A stretch of 64,000 bases of DNA from Orobanche coerulescens. Lineage: Eukaryota; Streptophyta; Magnoliopsida; Lamiales; Orobanchaceae. Shown here in pieces: positions 1 through 12,420 of this stretch (the stretch's first letter is position 1; each line of letters begins with the position of its first letter). Location of the stretch: assembly GCA_033398695.1 (NCBI GenBank), contig CM065801.1:9300001-9364000 (forward strand). The letters run 5' to 3'. The notes beneath the pieces were generated by a model that was not told the DNA's origin, made no database searches, and saw only the letters and a program-made list of their open reading frames with translations. A program made the position numbers and the translations under genes.

Positions 1-2076
1 AACCAAACTTTACCTATTTTTGCTTTTTGGTCCCATTGTTCCTATCCTACTTAATCAGTCAAATGATGGTCGACCCTTATAAGGTCGACCGTTTGGATAG
101 TTGACATTTTCTAATTTCCTAGTCTTTTCTTGTATTTTATTAACTTTATAGGATTTTTGGTTTTTTACCTTCATTTTTAGTTTTCTTCTTCTTCATCTTC
201 GTGTTTTCTAGTTCTTCTTTTCTTTAATTAAGTAATCAGTCTATGAAAAAAAATCAGCCGACTGTTATCTGATCCCTTATCAATTTTCATGTTGAAAAAA
301 TTATACGAGATTTTATCCATATTGCCTTTTGGGAATAATTTGGCATGAAGATGTATGGAGATTGGGAATGACCCCTGAATGGCCTAATTGCGAACTACCC
401 TGTTATCTTTCACAATTACAAATAGAGGGGTAATTTTTTAGATTAATTCGAACCTCTGGCTAAGATTTAAGTCTACACCTAGCCAAAACTCAAGAAGAAC
501 CAAATTTTCAACTGGAATATGTAAGGATAGCTGGCATAAAAAAGATCTGAAAATTCATGAAAGAGTGAGAGAGGCTGAGAGAGACTGAATGTAAAGCGCA
601 CCTGTAGTTCTATGCACATCTGGATTTTCTGCTCATTTCATTTCATACACCTCAGCTGCACTGATACCGAAATCAGTCAAACTTAAAGATATGACAATTC
701 CTAGGACTTTCACTTCCACCATATAGGCAGAAGCAACAACGTGACTCATGAATCCCTAACTACCTCCTCCATAAACCAAGTGGATTATCTTCAATGCTAA
801 TACCCTACAGAGGCTATTGGCTGCTTCAAGAAAGCAAGCATATTTCCGAATAGAAACAAAGTTGCATGAGCAATATATTTACGGTAATTCTTGTTTTTTA
901 AATTAAATAAAATATCTAATAAATTGACTTACTCAGGCAACTAGGTGGAAAAGAGTTTTTGGTCTATTTGAGTTATGAAGTTTTGTTGTATGCAGCATGA
1001 CCTAGGAATGAGGAGTGGTTATAGTGAATTTCCTGATGTCAACGATACCTGCAACTTTCTGCATCCCACTTTCCTTTTGATAACATTGTTTTGAGACAAG
1101 TTAAGATTATCAATTAGACTTTTGTAGCTGTCAACTTGTTCAACTCTTTGCAATTATCAAATGATAAAAATACTTTCCACATGTGTTAAGTAATTTTGCT
1201 ACTCTTTCACCAAATGTAATATTATGGAATTGAGTTGGAGCATTTTCTTGAAAATTTGAGAACTTGCATAATGTCGGGTGGTTATTGACTGATATTTTGC
1301 TACTGTACGCTATTGGCATTTGATTTATTCTGTTTATTTCTTTCCTTTTTAATGTTTTCACAAAATGAGGTGCTCTAGATTTCATTAAGTTATGGGGTTT
1401 TTAGCTGCGTAATTCGCTCCATGCCATTGATGCCCTATTTGTTTACTGTTTTATGTCGCGTTTCTAACTGTAGTAATTTTATCAAACTGATGTATAATAT
1501 TTTTTTAATTTATTTGGATGTCTTGAATGACCAGTTCCATCTTGATTGATATTATTCACAGAAGTTTAAAGATGTTGTATAGCTAGTGTCCAAGTTTGTA
1601 AGAAACTGACTTCCGTACCTTTGCGCTACTCAGTTTATTGTGGAAACCACTTTTGCTTTTCCTTATATTCTCATGCGTAGCTACCAAGTGAAAAAACACT
1701 TAAAGAAAGCTCTTCACACGAATTGGCATAATGGCATGTATGTTATTGTTTTAAAATAGTTGTTTAAGAAAATCTTCTGTTTGTGTTACTCTACAACTCC
1801 TTATGTCATTGGGTGGTGACCTAGATGCCGACTTCTGTTAATTGTTCCACACAAAGGAGTTTTGGCAGTCTGTGCCGTAGCACAGTTGCTCATGTTCGAT
1901 GGGTTGGCTGATAAGTGTTTCTTAAAGGAAATAATCCTCCATGTATTCTACTCCCCCTGATCCAATATATATGTCCTTTAAGCTAATTTGTGTTCCAGAA
2001 TTTATGTCATTTTACAATACTGATGCAATATGTCATTCTTTAGTAAGTTAGTACCAATATCATCAGCAACTGCACC

Positions 2077-2110
2077 TTAATCCCAACTATATTGGGGTCG
2101 GTGGCATGAA
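2077..2110 (+). repeat. Possible Au-type SINE 3' tail
   Basis: The string AACTATATTGGGGTCGGTGG, followed by CATGAA, resembles the conserved 3' end of Au-type plant SINEs, which carry an AACTnnnTTGGGGTCGG core. Only the tail is visible. No A or B box was found upstream, so this is a fragment at best. Confidence 0.3.
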
Positions 2111-2142
2111 AATTATAGTACCAATTAATTGTCGAAACTTAG

Positions 2143-2580
2143 CAGTGTTCTAAAAGGCGGTAGGCGGGCGGACGGGGACCTTGCGCCTAGGCGGCTAGGC
2201 GTTAGGCGTTTTTTTAATATTTTATATTTTATTTATTTTTATATATGCATAGAAACTGCATAATAATATTCTTTTAAAAAATTCCTTTGGAGAGGAATTT
2301 TTTTATTATGCATAATAAAAAATTCTCATTTTTTATTATTGAAAATACCAAGTAAAAAACAAAGCATTCAACTCTATCAATAAAAGCAAAGCAAAACAAA
2401 GCACATTAACATTAATGCAATAGTCTTGAGGAAAAAAAACATTCAAAAAGCAAAATTCACAGCCCGCCCTGAGCCGCCTAGAGCCTCCTACCCGCCTGGC
2501 AGAACCGACTATGGGGTAGTCGGGGCGGAGGTCGACCTTCTAGCGCCTAGGCGGCCGCCTAGGCCGATTTTTAGAACAGT
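2143..2580. mobile_element. hAT-like MITE with GC-rich subterminal repeats
   Basis: Terminal inverted repeats CAGTGTTCTAAAAGGCGG (left) and, reverse-complemented from the right, ACTGTTCTAAAAATCGG bound a roughly 440-bp element. The flanks are AAACTTAG (2135-2142) and AAACATTAG (2581-2589), a near-perfect 8-bp target duplication with one extra base, as expected for hAT insertions. Subterminal copies of GCCTAGGCGG-like motifs lie at both ends and the centre is AT-rich. There is no transposase ORF, so it is non-autonomous. Confidence 0.65.
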
Positions 2581-3482
2581 AAACATTAGTTAACACTACA
2601 ATTCATGCAAAAGACAAAGTGGCAAAGTTTTACGCCGGATGCCCTTCTTGTCGCAACCTTCATATGAAGGAGAAATGAGATGAAATTTCAAAACCATCAA
2701 AATCATAGGCTTCTGCAGTTACATGGAAAATATCATGAGATGGTGATGAGTCGAGATACTTGCTATAGTCATGTCATATTACGTGATTGATATTATAAAT
2801 TCATCACGTACATCATGGAACATGACGAACTTAGTACCAATATATTATAGGTTAATCTATGCTATCGAGTATCGACCCAATGTTTAATGTCACTTCACAG
2901 AATCACAATAAGAGTTAAATTTATTCAACGTTCTTTAATTTGCGCAAAAATTGCTAAAACGACATATTTTGAATTGGAGGAGTAAATATGATAGGCAAGA
3001 CTCTAGGTTCAAAAAAAAATGCGCAAGATTCTTGATCTTGAACTATATGCCTTAAGAGTTTCCTAAAGATCCACATATCATTTGTATTTCAATTCTGATC
3101 GTTTACCACGTAAGTGCCAAGATGCTGGATGCAAGATATTAATATGGCACTATTTTATTGAATTGGAATCTCAGAGATAGAAAGAGTCATGGTAGGCTTT
3201 ATTACATATAGAATAATTAGTGATGTTTGTAATGAGTTGCATCTCTATGCTTCTGTTTCCCCAAGATGTTTTTTGGTCCAAGACAGTCCTAGATGAGGTT
3301 CCAATGTTTAACAAGTTAGCAGCAAGATAATGGAGCCATACTTATATATGTATGTCTTATGGTTACATCTATAATATTTGTTCTATAGTAATTGGTATTT
3401 TTAGTTGAAATATTATGATTATCATGGTCCTAATCAAGTGTTAAGATCCCCCCCCCCCCAACCCCAAATTCATTTTGTACAG

Positions 3483-6400
3483 TGCTTTCTGTAATCCTGT
3501 GGATATAGAAGAATTCACAGAAGAGAAGAAAGTGTCTTTGTTGGGAAAACGCCATGGAAAGGGTGCGGATTTTGTTCGAGCAGCAAATGAGATAATCGAT
3601 TGCTTTGAGAAGTTGAAGAAACAAGACCTAGTTAGTAGGGCTATTGATTCTGAGGAAACTAATATCGCCGACGAAAGCAGCTCACAAGAATCCTTGATTC
3701 CATTTATGAAGGATGAATCTCCTGGAGTTGCAGTCGATCCACTTTGTGCTGGGATCACTAATGATTTGAATTCTCTAACTGAAGCTGCTGTAGCTGCTGC
3801 CAAAGAAGATGCTTTCCGAAATGAGGACATGCCATTTTCAGAGGCACCTTCTAATTTGTCTGGGACTTATTTAACAAGAAAAAGATCTGATGTTGACCGA
3901 TCACAAAACAGTGGCTCAGAGAGGAGGAAACCTGCCCGAAGGTTAAGAAGTTCCTCTAGGATAGATGCTACTAGGCTCCGGGGTACAGCTCTGCCTTCTG
4001 TTAATAACAATAGACACTCTAGGCGCTTGTGTGTTACTGCATCAGGGGATAGATCTTTGAGAAGAGGTAACAGGATCTTCAAGTCGTCTGATGATTCTGA
4101 GGGGCAAAATGTCGATTCCCTTGCTTTTGTAGCAAATGATTGCATTGAAGAGAGTGATTCCGGAGTGATGAGTGTGGAATCTGATACACTTAGTATCGAC
4201 ATCGGCAGCACTGTCGACTCAGTTAGTAACCCAGTGGGAGCTGAAGACCCCTCGGCTGAAATTAATGTAGGTGAAACGGAGTTAAGTGATATGCTTGACT
4301 TTCAAAGCAACAATGTTATTAAGAAGAAAAGGAAGCCTAATCGGAAAAGACACAACAATGATACAATTGAAGCAGCTAAACTCAACATAATAGCTTCAGA
4401 TGCTGGAAAGCTCAGAACTGAATGTGTTTCGCTCGGTTTTAGAGAGAAACCGGCTCAAACACATGCCAAGGAAGATGGTGATGAACACTTGCCATTGGTC
4501 AAAAGAGCCAGAGTACGTATGGGCAGACCATCAGCAGCAGTGGGGGAAGATTTGACTTTAATGCATAAAGAGGAAGAAATGACGGTAGTTCCTGAATGTC
4601 ATTCAGTGCAGTCCTTTGAGCCCTTGAGTTGCAATGTGGATGCTCCTCCTGCTAACAGGTCTGTTTCCATTAAGGAAGAACCAGCTCTTTCATCTTTATC
4701 ACATGTAAGTCCTGCTAGTAGGCCCAACTTTTGGGAAACAAGAAAGAATCTTGTGGATGGGGAAGCCGCTTTACCTCCATCTAAACGTCTTCATCGTGCC
4801 TTGGAGGCCATGTCTGCTAATGTGGCTGAAGATTGTCAAAGAGCTTCCAATTGTTCACCATCAGCAAATATTCAGAGTAATGGGTTTTGCACTTCTTCCT
4901 CTTTGGAATGCTCTGTGATGTCTGAAGGAAAGAAAACTGTAGTTGAATCAGGACCAGGAGCTGAGGAAGATCTGAGCAACGGTGATTCTCTGTTGAGTGC
5001 TTCTGAGTTATGTATTGTGTCAAATGTTAAGAGGTCAGAAAATGGTGACGGAATTATTACAGTTGTATCGGATGGTTGTAAAATCAGTAATATTGATAGC
5101 AGGGATCATCCTGAATTGTGCACAGGTTCATCTGAACAAGCGGAAGGTGCTGATACGAAAGGTCGGAAAATGTCTCTTTTTGTTGAGGCCCCTGCAGAGA
5201 CTGATGCTATTACCGAGGATAATTTAAAGCTAGATTCAGTTAATGTTGGTGAGCAATTGGCTAATTTAAGCTGCACTCAACCAGGTTCAGCAGTATCACC
5301 AGCCGATATGATCAATATCGGGTGCACAGAGTTGAAAGCAGCTGCTAAGGGATCTGATCCTGATTTTGCGCTGACACGTTCACATTCTACACTTGTGCAA
5401 GATATTGATGGTGGTTCCCCTAATATTGACACATGTGACCGGCTTAAAAGTGCTGCTGATGAAGCTGATAAAGCACATAAGACAGAGGACCGTCTGTCAG
5501 TGGAGAATAACCAAGTCAGTGAGATGTAAGTATTTGTAAATGCATAATCTGTCTATGTTCCAGTTCTTTAGCAATACGTAACTTGCTTTACCTGGCTTTC
5601 CTTATTTGTAGCTTCAGGTCTGAGTTTGTGGAAGAAGCTAGACCAGCATCTCTGACTTCAAAGATTATGCACCCAGTTACTCCGGTAAAGATTTTGAATA
5701 ATGGGAATCACCGATCTTTGTTTCATTCTACATCTGTTTCCTATAATCGTATGGAGGATAGAACTATTTCAGCAACTCAGTCGACTTCATCTCTGACTGA
5801 TGGACCAGACTATGTTGCAAAAGCATCTCCCCCCACTTCTTCCATCTGCAACATATCTGCATTAGATAAAAGCAGAGCTCTCGGGAATAATAGTTCTTCC
5901 TGTCCTGATGTTCAGTTACATTTAGAAAAAGCTAAACTTGCTTGCAAGTCTACCATCAAAGGTGAAGCTTTGTCGTCTTTTGAAACTATCATCAAATCTT
6001 TGACAAGAACGAAAGAGACCATAGGTCGAGCGACACGGATTGCAATCGAGTGCGCCAAATTTGGTTTCGCAACCAAGGTAGACTTCTTGTAATAAGGTGT
6101 CTGTAGTCCCAGTTTTTTATAAAACCTGCATTTTGTTTGAATTCTGTGAACCCTTTTCTCGAGAACCATGACAATGTTAACTAAGTTTATTAGCTGCTTT
6201 TTCGAGATTTTTTTGGGGGGTTCTATCTGGTTGGTTTTGAGTACAGCGCCTCATTAGTGTAGTCTATAATAAGTATTCATTTTATTTTGTACTTTAGGTG
6301 GTGGAAATATTAGCGTGTAATTTGGAAAGTGAGTCAAGTTTGCACAAAAAGGTGGACTTGTTTTTCCTTGTTGATTCTATCACTCAATGTTCTCGAGGCA

Positions 6401-7483
6401 TTAAAGGTAACATAACTTTGTACTGATAGTGGTGTCATTTTGTATGACCTGCCTATATACAGCAGGTGCTATAGTTTCGACATTTATGTTGAAATATATT
6501 GATTGTTCAGGTGATGGTGGTGTATATCCATCTGCAATACAGGCACTCTTGCCCCGTTTATTGTTAGCTGCTGCCCCTCCTGGTAGTAGTTCTCATGAAA
6601 ATCATAGGCAGTGTTTGAAAGTGAGTTAAATATTGACCCTCTTCAAGTTTACCTTTTGACTATTCTCATAATTTGGAGTTCTTTCACGGTGTTTGTGTTC
6701 TCTTGTTTGGTGGATAGGTTTTGAGAGTGTGGCAGGAGAGGAAGATTCTTCCAGAACCAATAATTCGCCACCACATCCGAGAGCTTGACACACTTTGTGG
6801 TTCATATCCTACTATTGGCTCTAATCGAACCTTGAGAAATGAAAGAGCTTTTGATGATCCTATCAGAGAGATGGACGGGATGCTGGTTGATGAATACGGA
6901 AGGTAAGTTATTTTTTCCTTATAAAAACCAATATGGTACTTTTCACTTTGTTTGATGCAGTATGTTTGGACCATGTTTGTTAAACGCGATATGCGCACTG
7001 AAGCGCAAAGGCCTCCCGGAGCATAAGCGCAACGCGCAACGCGATAAGCGCGCTTTTTGAAAAAATGCACAAAAATTGGAAAAAAAATGCATAACAATAA
7101 ATTTAACATATTATAAGCAAATTAAATTGTCATAAAAAGTGCTAATGATAACCAGATTCAAACTTAAGGCACAAATAAGAAGTCATGGTAACATAATAGA
7201 GCTAGAAAATCAACTACAGCCCTAATGCCCTGTAGATCAGTATTTTAGGACTTCAGGTCATTATGCAGTTAAACAACTTGTTATATTTATTAGTAACCTT
7301 CAGGCTCTTCTTCAAGATTTTCAAAATCTTAATCATCCAAGTCCTGGTCAGTATTAGGATTTTTATCCTCCTCAGTAAATTCAATTTCATCTGACAGTGC
7401 CCCTGCATATTTCTATGCCACGTTATCACCCATCTGAAATCAGTGTATAATCACTAAATAATCAGTTATATAGACATAGTACA

Positions 7484-7520
<37 letters not shown>

Positions 7521-10490
7521 TATATATGTTATATATACTATATGTACATGCATATATATACTATGTATGTTTAATATATACACTATATATACATATATAC
7601 TATGTCTATAAAGAAAAAGAAGAGAATACCTTGAAGAGAGGAGATGAAACCGCCCAGATTCTTGAAGAGAGGAGATGAAATTGCTGGGGAGAATAATTAG
7701 GGTTTTCTCTCGTTGTTTAAGGAAGCGGCGGGGTTGTTTAAGGAAGAGGCGGGATTGTATTTAGGGTTTTATAAGACCCATATGGGCTGTATCTATTATA
7801 ACCCATTTTTTGGCCCATTTTAAAGTTATAAACATATGTTGATAAAAAAGAGCGCTTTTTAAGCGCATCTGCGCACTGTGCTTAAGCCCAGAAGCGCGCA
7901 TAAGCGCTCGCATATTCAAAACCGCATCACATAGCTGATGCGACTCCCAAAATGTGCGCATTGCGTCGTGTTGCGCTTAAGCGCGCGCATATGCGCGAGT
8001 TTCACAACACTGGGACCATCACTTACGAGTTTCACCTTTATGCTTTTAGCAATTCAAGCATTCAGCTTCCTGGGTTCTGTATGCCTCCTATGCTGAGGGA
8101 TGATGATGCCGAGAGTGATTCTGATGGAGAGAGCTTTGAGGCTGTGACACCAGAGCATAAAGTTGATAATCTTGAGGGAGCAAAGACTCTGGTTCCTCCT
8201 GCCTTGGAGAAGCATAGGCGTATCTTGGAAGATGTCGATGGTGAGCTTGAAATGGAGGATGTGGCCCCCTGTTGCGAAGATGAAATTATTTCTACCAGCA
8301 ATGTTGCTGGAATTGATCAAACACAAATCTTGCATCAACAATCTGATAACAGTTGTGGACAACAACGTAAGGATGTACCTCTCCTGCCACCTCATTCACT
8401 CCCATCTTCTGTTTTTCCTCTGCCGCTTAATTCTGTTTCTAATGGCCCAGACTCAAAGCCTTCTTCCAGTTCTCAGGTCTTGTTCCATCCTTAGCTTTAG
8501 ACCATTCCCATTACAATAATTGCTGTCTTTTTTACATGAATAAGTTGGCAAATTGATTTTTTTCATTTCTTTTCGCTTGCTTTTATTTGCATATGCAGAA
8601 TTCCAATGGCAATTTGCAGGAATCCTTAGCGGACCCATCTGTTTTGCCAAGAGTCAAGGCAACAAAATCAGATGTTGTGCATCATCATGTTCGTGAGAAT
8701 AAAGATTATGAAGCTGATGTTCCTAGAGACATGCCAAACTCCCGTAGTGCTTGTTTTAATGACCGACCTACCTCCCGGTTTTCTGGTCGAGCTTCTAATA
8801 ACGACGGGCCAAATGATGCTTTCAGCAAAAGTTTTCATTTGCGGCCTCCTCACCCTGCTCCTTCAAATCAGTTTTCGTATGTCCAAGAACGAGTACAATC
8901 GCGGAGGGATATCTCACCGCCTTCCCGTCCCAACAGATTCCATTCTCGTAATTCAGATAATGGAAACTTTTACAGGGATCGCGACAGAATTAAGTTTGTC
9001 CAACGTGAAGATATTGGGGAAGGCTGGAGGCCTCCATATTCATCCATCTCGGGTAACTATGGCTTTTTCTGTTTCTCATTTGATTTTAGGGATTTATGGA
9101 AACTTCCTCTGATAGCCTAACAAAGAACTCCCACTATCTTTTTAAATATACCCCCCCCCCCCCCTGATTTGTAAAAAGGACACAAACTTCAAGGGGCATT
9201 TGAAATTTTGGAAGAGATTTTTTGGTCTCTTATTTCTAGATGGGCTAAACCCGAAGGGTAGTCTTTTATAATGATCTTATAAATCTGAACCTTTTTAATT
9301 TTCTTCCCAGGTCCATGCTATCCTAATGGTGCCAGGATGGCTGATGCACCCATGTCATATGGTGGTCCACACCGAGAGCCACCTTTACCTCACAGTAGGT
9401 GGAATCTTCCTTCGCGGCCCATGAACCACAGACACTTCAATCCTTACAGGCCACCGTCTGAAGGTCCTATACCTGTGTCTAATAGAGGTGTGCTGCCTTT
9501 CTTTCTTTGGTAGAATTAGTAATAAGGATTGCCAACTTTTTGCAAATTGACTACTTGCCGTTGGATCGGTGTTAATTGATTTGTGAGATAATTTTGGTTT
9601 GGAGTTTCTCGTGAAGATTTCTTCCGTCCGCGTAATAAACCATATGCTGGTGATTTTTTTTGCTGACGATCAAAATTCGGGATATTTTTCTGTTGCTCGT
9701 ACTTTTGACAGTTACATATGATCTATAGAGGCATCAGTGTACCGAATATCGTCAAATTTGGTGTTTGAAAAGTGGGTCCTCGATTTTTTTAAATGTGCCA
9801 TTTTTAACCACACTACATCCTATTCCAGAAATTCTGTAAGAAAGTCCTCTCAGGATAATCTTGATATGCATGTGGTACTCTTTGAAAATGCAACCTAATG
9901 TATACAGGCTTAATTTCATAATCAAATCTAAATGATGTTACCTGTCGGGCATGTACATATTGAGGTTTAAATGTGTTTGCATGAAAACAACTGGGCGACT
10001 GAACATGAGCGGAATGATCATAAATACACTACCACTACCAGGTTTGATGACTTCGGAATATTGCTAAGAGAGAAATGACTCTGCAACCGAAAAAAAAAAG
10101 CTTTCCCCTCTTATCAACTCAAGTTTGACCCATAGTTATGTGGCACTTTTACCTAACCTGGTTAGGTAGCACCATTTTTAGATACACGTATAACGACATT
10201 TGGCCTACTAAGCTAGGGCAAAGAGCATGGAACGATATGCAGAACTGGTTTGATCCTTGTAATTTACTTCAAATCATAGGGCCTGGATTGTTGTTTAGGT
10301 TCACGTTTTTAATTGGTAGACGGATGATGAAATATCAAAAAGGTCATTGGCTAATGCATGCTTATCCTGCCATAAAGCCAATATTCTGCTGTAAAACTAA
10401 GTTTTACTGTCGTAGTTAACTAAGTTAGCAGGATTACTCTTATCGTTGTTATTTGTTGTTTCAGGTCCTAACTATTGGAGACCAAGATGA
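3483..10490 (+). CDS. HUA2: HUA2-like protein (ENHANCER OF AG-4 type), 5' partial
   Basis: Exons: <3483-5525, 5618-6077 (alternative acceptor at 5612), 6298-6406, 6511-6620, 6718-6902, 8050-8476, 8599-9052, 9311-9487, 10465-10490, all with GT..AG introns and consistent phase, encoding about 1330 residues. The first visible exon begins with the segment following the PWWP domain (AFCNPVDIEEFTEEKK). A long Ser/acidic region follows, with a basic nuclear-localisation-like stretch KKKRKPNRKRH near 4321. Then comes an RPR/CID-type domain from LEKAKLACKS (about 5926) across four exons to RHHIREL (about 6787). The C-terminus is Pro/Arg-rich and ends NYWRPR, as in HUA2 proteins. Family knowledge: HUA2 and HUA2-LIKE proteins are nuclear factors affecting pre-mRNA processing of AGAMOUS and FLC-type genes and flowering time. 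Missing: the N-terminal PWWP exon or exons. A hAT-like element fills most of intron 5. Which HUA2/HULK paralogue this is cannot be decided here. Confidence 0.9.
6975..8010. mobile_element. hAT-like non-autonomous element in HUA2-like intron 5
   Basis: A 1036-bp element flanked by TGGACCAT (6967-6974) and TGGGACCAT (8011-8019), an 8-bp target duplication with one extra G. The ends are inverted repeats: GTTTGTTAAACGCG on the left and GTGTTGTGAAACTCGCG read inward from the right. Both subterminal regions are packed with GCGCA/AAGCGC units, a pattern typical of transposase-binding repeats in hAT MITEs. The centre is AT-rich with a TA microsatellite near 7487-7560. No transposase is encoded. It ends only 39 bp before the next exon (8050). 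Confidence 0.7.
7487..7580. repeat. (TA)n microsatellite
   Basis: A run of ATATAT with short interruptions inside the intronic hAT-like element. Confidence 0.85.
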
Positions 10491-12420
10491 GACGTCTTAG
10501 GCAGGTTCTTCAAATTGGGTATTATTGGGCGACCTTCTATTCTGTTTTCTTCTCCATTTAGGGCTAGCTGCAAAAAATTACCCTTGAGGTTTAGACTATT
10601 TACCCAAAAAAAAAAAAAAAAATCCAGCTACCTTTCAAAGTTACAATTATCATCTCGATTTTTATTGATTCTATTTACAAAATGGACCCTCAGTAGAAGG
10701 ATATCCGTTAAGAAAATACAGGCTTCAAGGCGATGTTCGTAATACGTTAAAGGGGATATTTGTAATTTTGAAGCTTAATTGTTTTTTCTTCAGTATTCAG
10801 GTTAGACCTCAAGGGTAGATTTTGTGATTACCCCCTTCTATTTTATATGGGTCTATTTGCTTATTTGGCCGTGTTTTTTTAGGTTAATTATTCGCTTGGT
10901 GTGTTATGCTCGTCTGACAAACTTGGTTTGGATTGCAAAAGATGTTGAAGTTGCTAATGCAAATGCTTTTCTTTTGATTGTATATATATGTATGTAGATG
11001 TAAAACATTTTCGGTTCTTTCGATTGGAAAAAGATGGTTTGAGGCCGTCTGTTGGGATAATACCGTGTTGCCCTTAGGATCTCTATATTGATTTACAAAA
11101 TTCCGAAAATTTTGTTGACTTGGCTGTATTATTTTTCTACTTGTGTAGGCTGTGTATGAATTGTAATAAACTCCCTCTTTATCGATTTTTGTCCTGTATA
11201 TTTTGATTAGTTTTCGACATCCCCAGCTGATCATAGCGATTCATTTGCTCAAGATAAATTGTAAAAGTCGTTATCCACAATGTATTCTCTATAATAGTTG
11301 GATGATTTACTGTGTTTTGGTTGTTTTATTGGGTTCTGCTAATGTAGACAATACATTTAAGAGTTTCTGAGAGATCTGACTAACCGGAAAATGGCGATTG
11401 AATTTTGTAATTTATGATCCAAAGCAATGAGATGTGCTATTTTTAGGGTTGGTGAAGGCTTTCGATTTTGAAACGTGTAATGTGTTCCGCTTATGGTTTT
11501 CATGAATTTCATAATTTTTTCACTGATTTAGACCCTTTTTGTTTATAACCTGGAAAAATTAGATTGTTATTTGGATTTTGAATTCTGTTCAACCTTGATA
11601 TTCAAATATTTTTTTGTGACTATTCGAGAATTTTATATTTAATTATTTGGAAATAACTATATGTATATAGTTGCTTCTATTACGAATATTTAGTCTAGTC
11701 GTTGGGGTTAGATTCTCTGCCATTGCTTTCAATTTATCGTCTTTTTTCTTGCTGGAAAAAAGAACACATTCTTGTATTATGCCTAAGAAAAATTTATTAT
11801 ATGTAGAATATAACATAATAAAACTAAAAATTGTACATTTTTTAATATGAATATTCGAAGTGAATCAATGCTGTCCAAAATCTTGTTTTAATGAATACAA
11901 ATCAACTTTCGACTTGGACAAGTAACCGAATATGAGTCGAATATTCGAATCAATCATCGAATTTGAATCGAAGCTTAGCAATATTCACTTTGTGAAATTA
12001 TAAATGGAGTTATAAGGAGGATTGGTGATGAAATTTAGGAGTGTCCGATGCTTGGTGAACTAACTACTAACAACTAACATTCACCGATAAAAAAAAAATC
12101 ACTTTGTTTGCAACCCTAGTTGTGTTAATAAATTTGTCGTGTAGAGAATTTACTCGTTGAGGTTGTAGTTATGGAGGTTATTTTTTTATAGACTGAACTT
12201 TGATAAAAAAAAATTATCTCATAAAAGGTAAAACCACAAAATTCACAAGTATATTTCTATGTTCGCATTAAAAAGAATATTTGTTCAACATTTTTTTAAG
12301 AAATAAAATGATCGAAGTTAAATAAAAAACGTCTCGATAAATAATATGAAACATATGAGTATCTATTTGACACGATAAGGAAAAATGGAGAAATGAATTA
12401 GGAGGCATAAAGTATGTGGA
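10491..12420 (+). other. 3' flank of HUA2-like gene: 3' UTR and intergenic DNA
   Basis: Non-coding AT-rich sequence after the TGA at 10488-10490. The first several hundred bases are presumably 3' UTR; TAATAAAC near 11165 is one possible polyadenylation signal. A small inverted-repeat element lies at about 10563-10833. I see no gene in the rest. Confidence 0.6.
10563..10833. mobile_element. Small MITE-like inverted repeat
   Basis: AAATTACCCTTGAGGTTTAG on the left is matched by the reverse complement of CTCAAGGGTAGATTTTG on the right, giving imperfect terminal inverted repeats around a roughly 270-bp non-coding core with a poly-A run. No clear target duplication was found. It lies just downstream of the HUA2-like stop codon, so may be part of its 3' UTR. 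Confidence 0.45.

Larger units (their letters stand above)
1..3482 (+). other. Non-coding: presumed first intron or upstream region of the HUA2-like gene
   Basis: No coding exon was recognised here on either strand. The exon starting at 3483 opens in the middle of a codon behind a TACAG acceptor, so a preceding exon must exist. I looked for the PWWP-type sequence that precedes this exon in HUA2 proteins and did not find it, so the missing N-terminal exon or exons probably lie left of the window and this stretch is intron. It contains a hAT-like MITE (2143-2580), a possible SINE tail near 2077-2110 and a poly-C run just before the acceptor. Confidence 0.5.

Noticed and set aside
1140..1385. 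81-residue - strand frame
   Set aside because: AT-rich intronic sequence with no recognisable domain or splice context.
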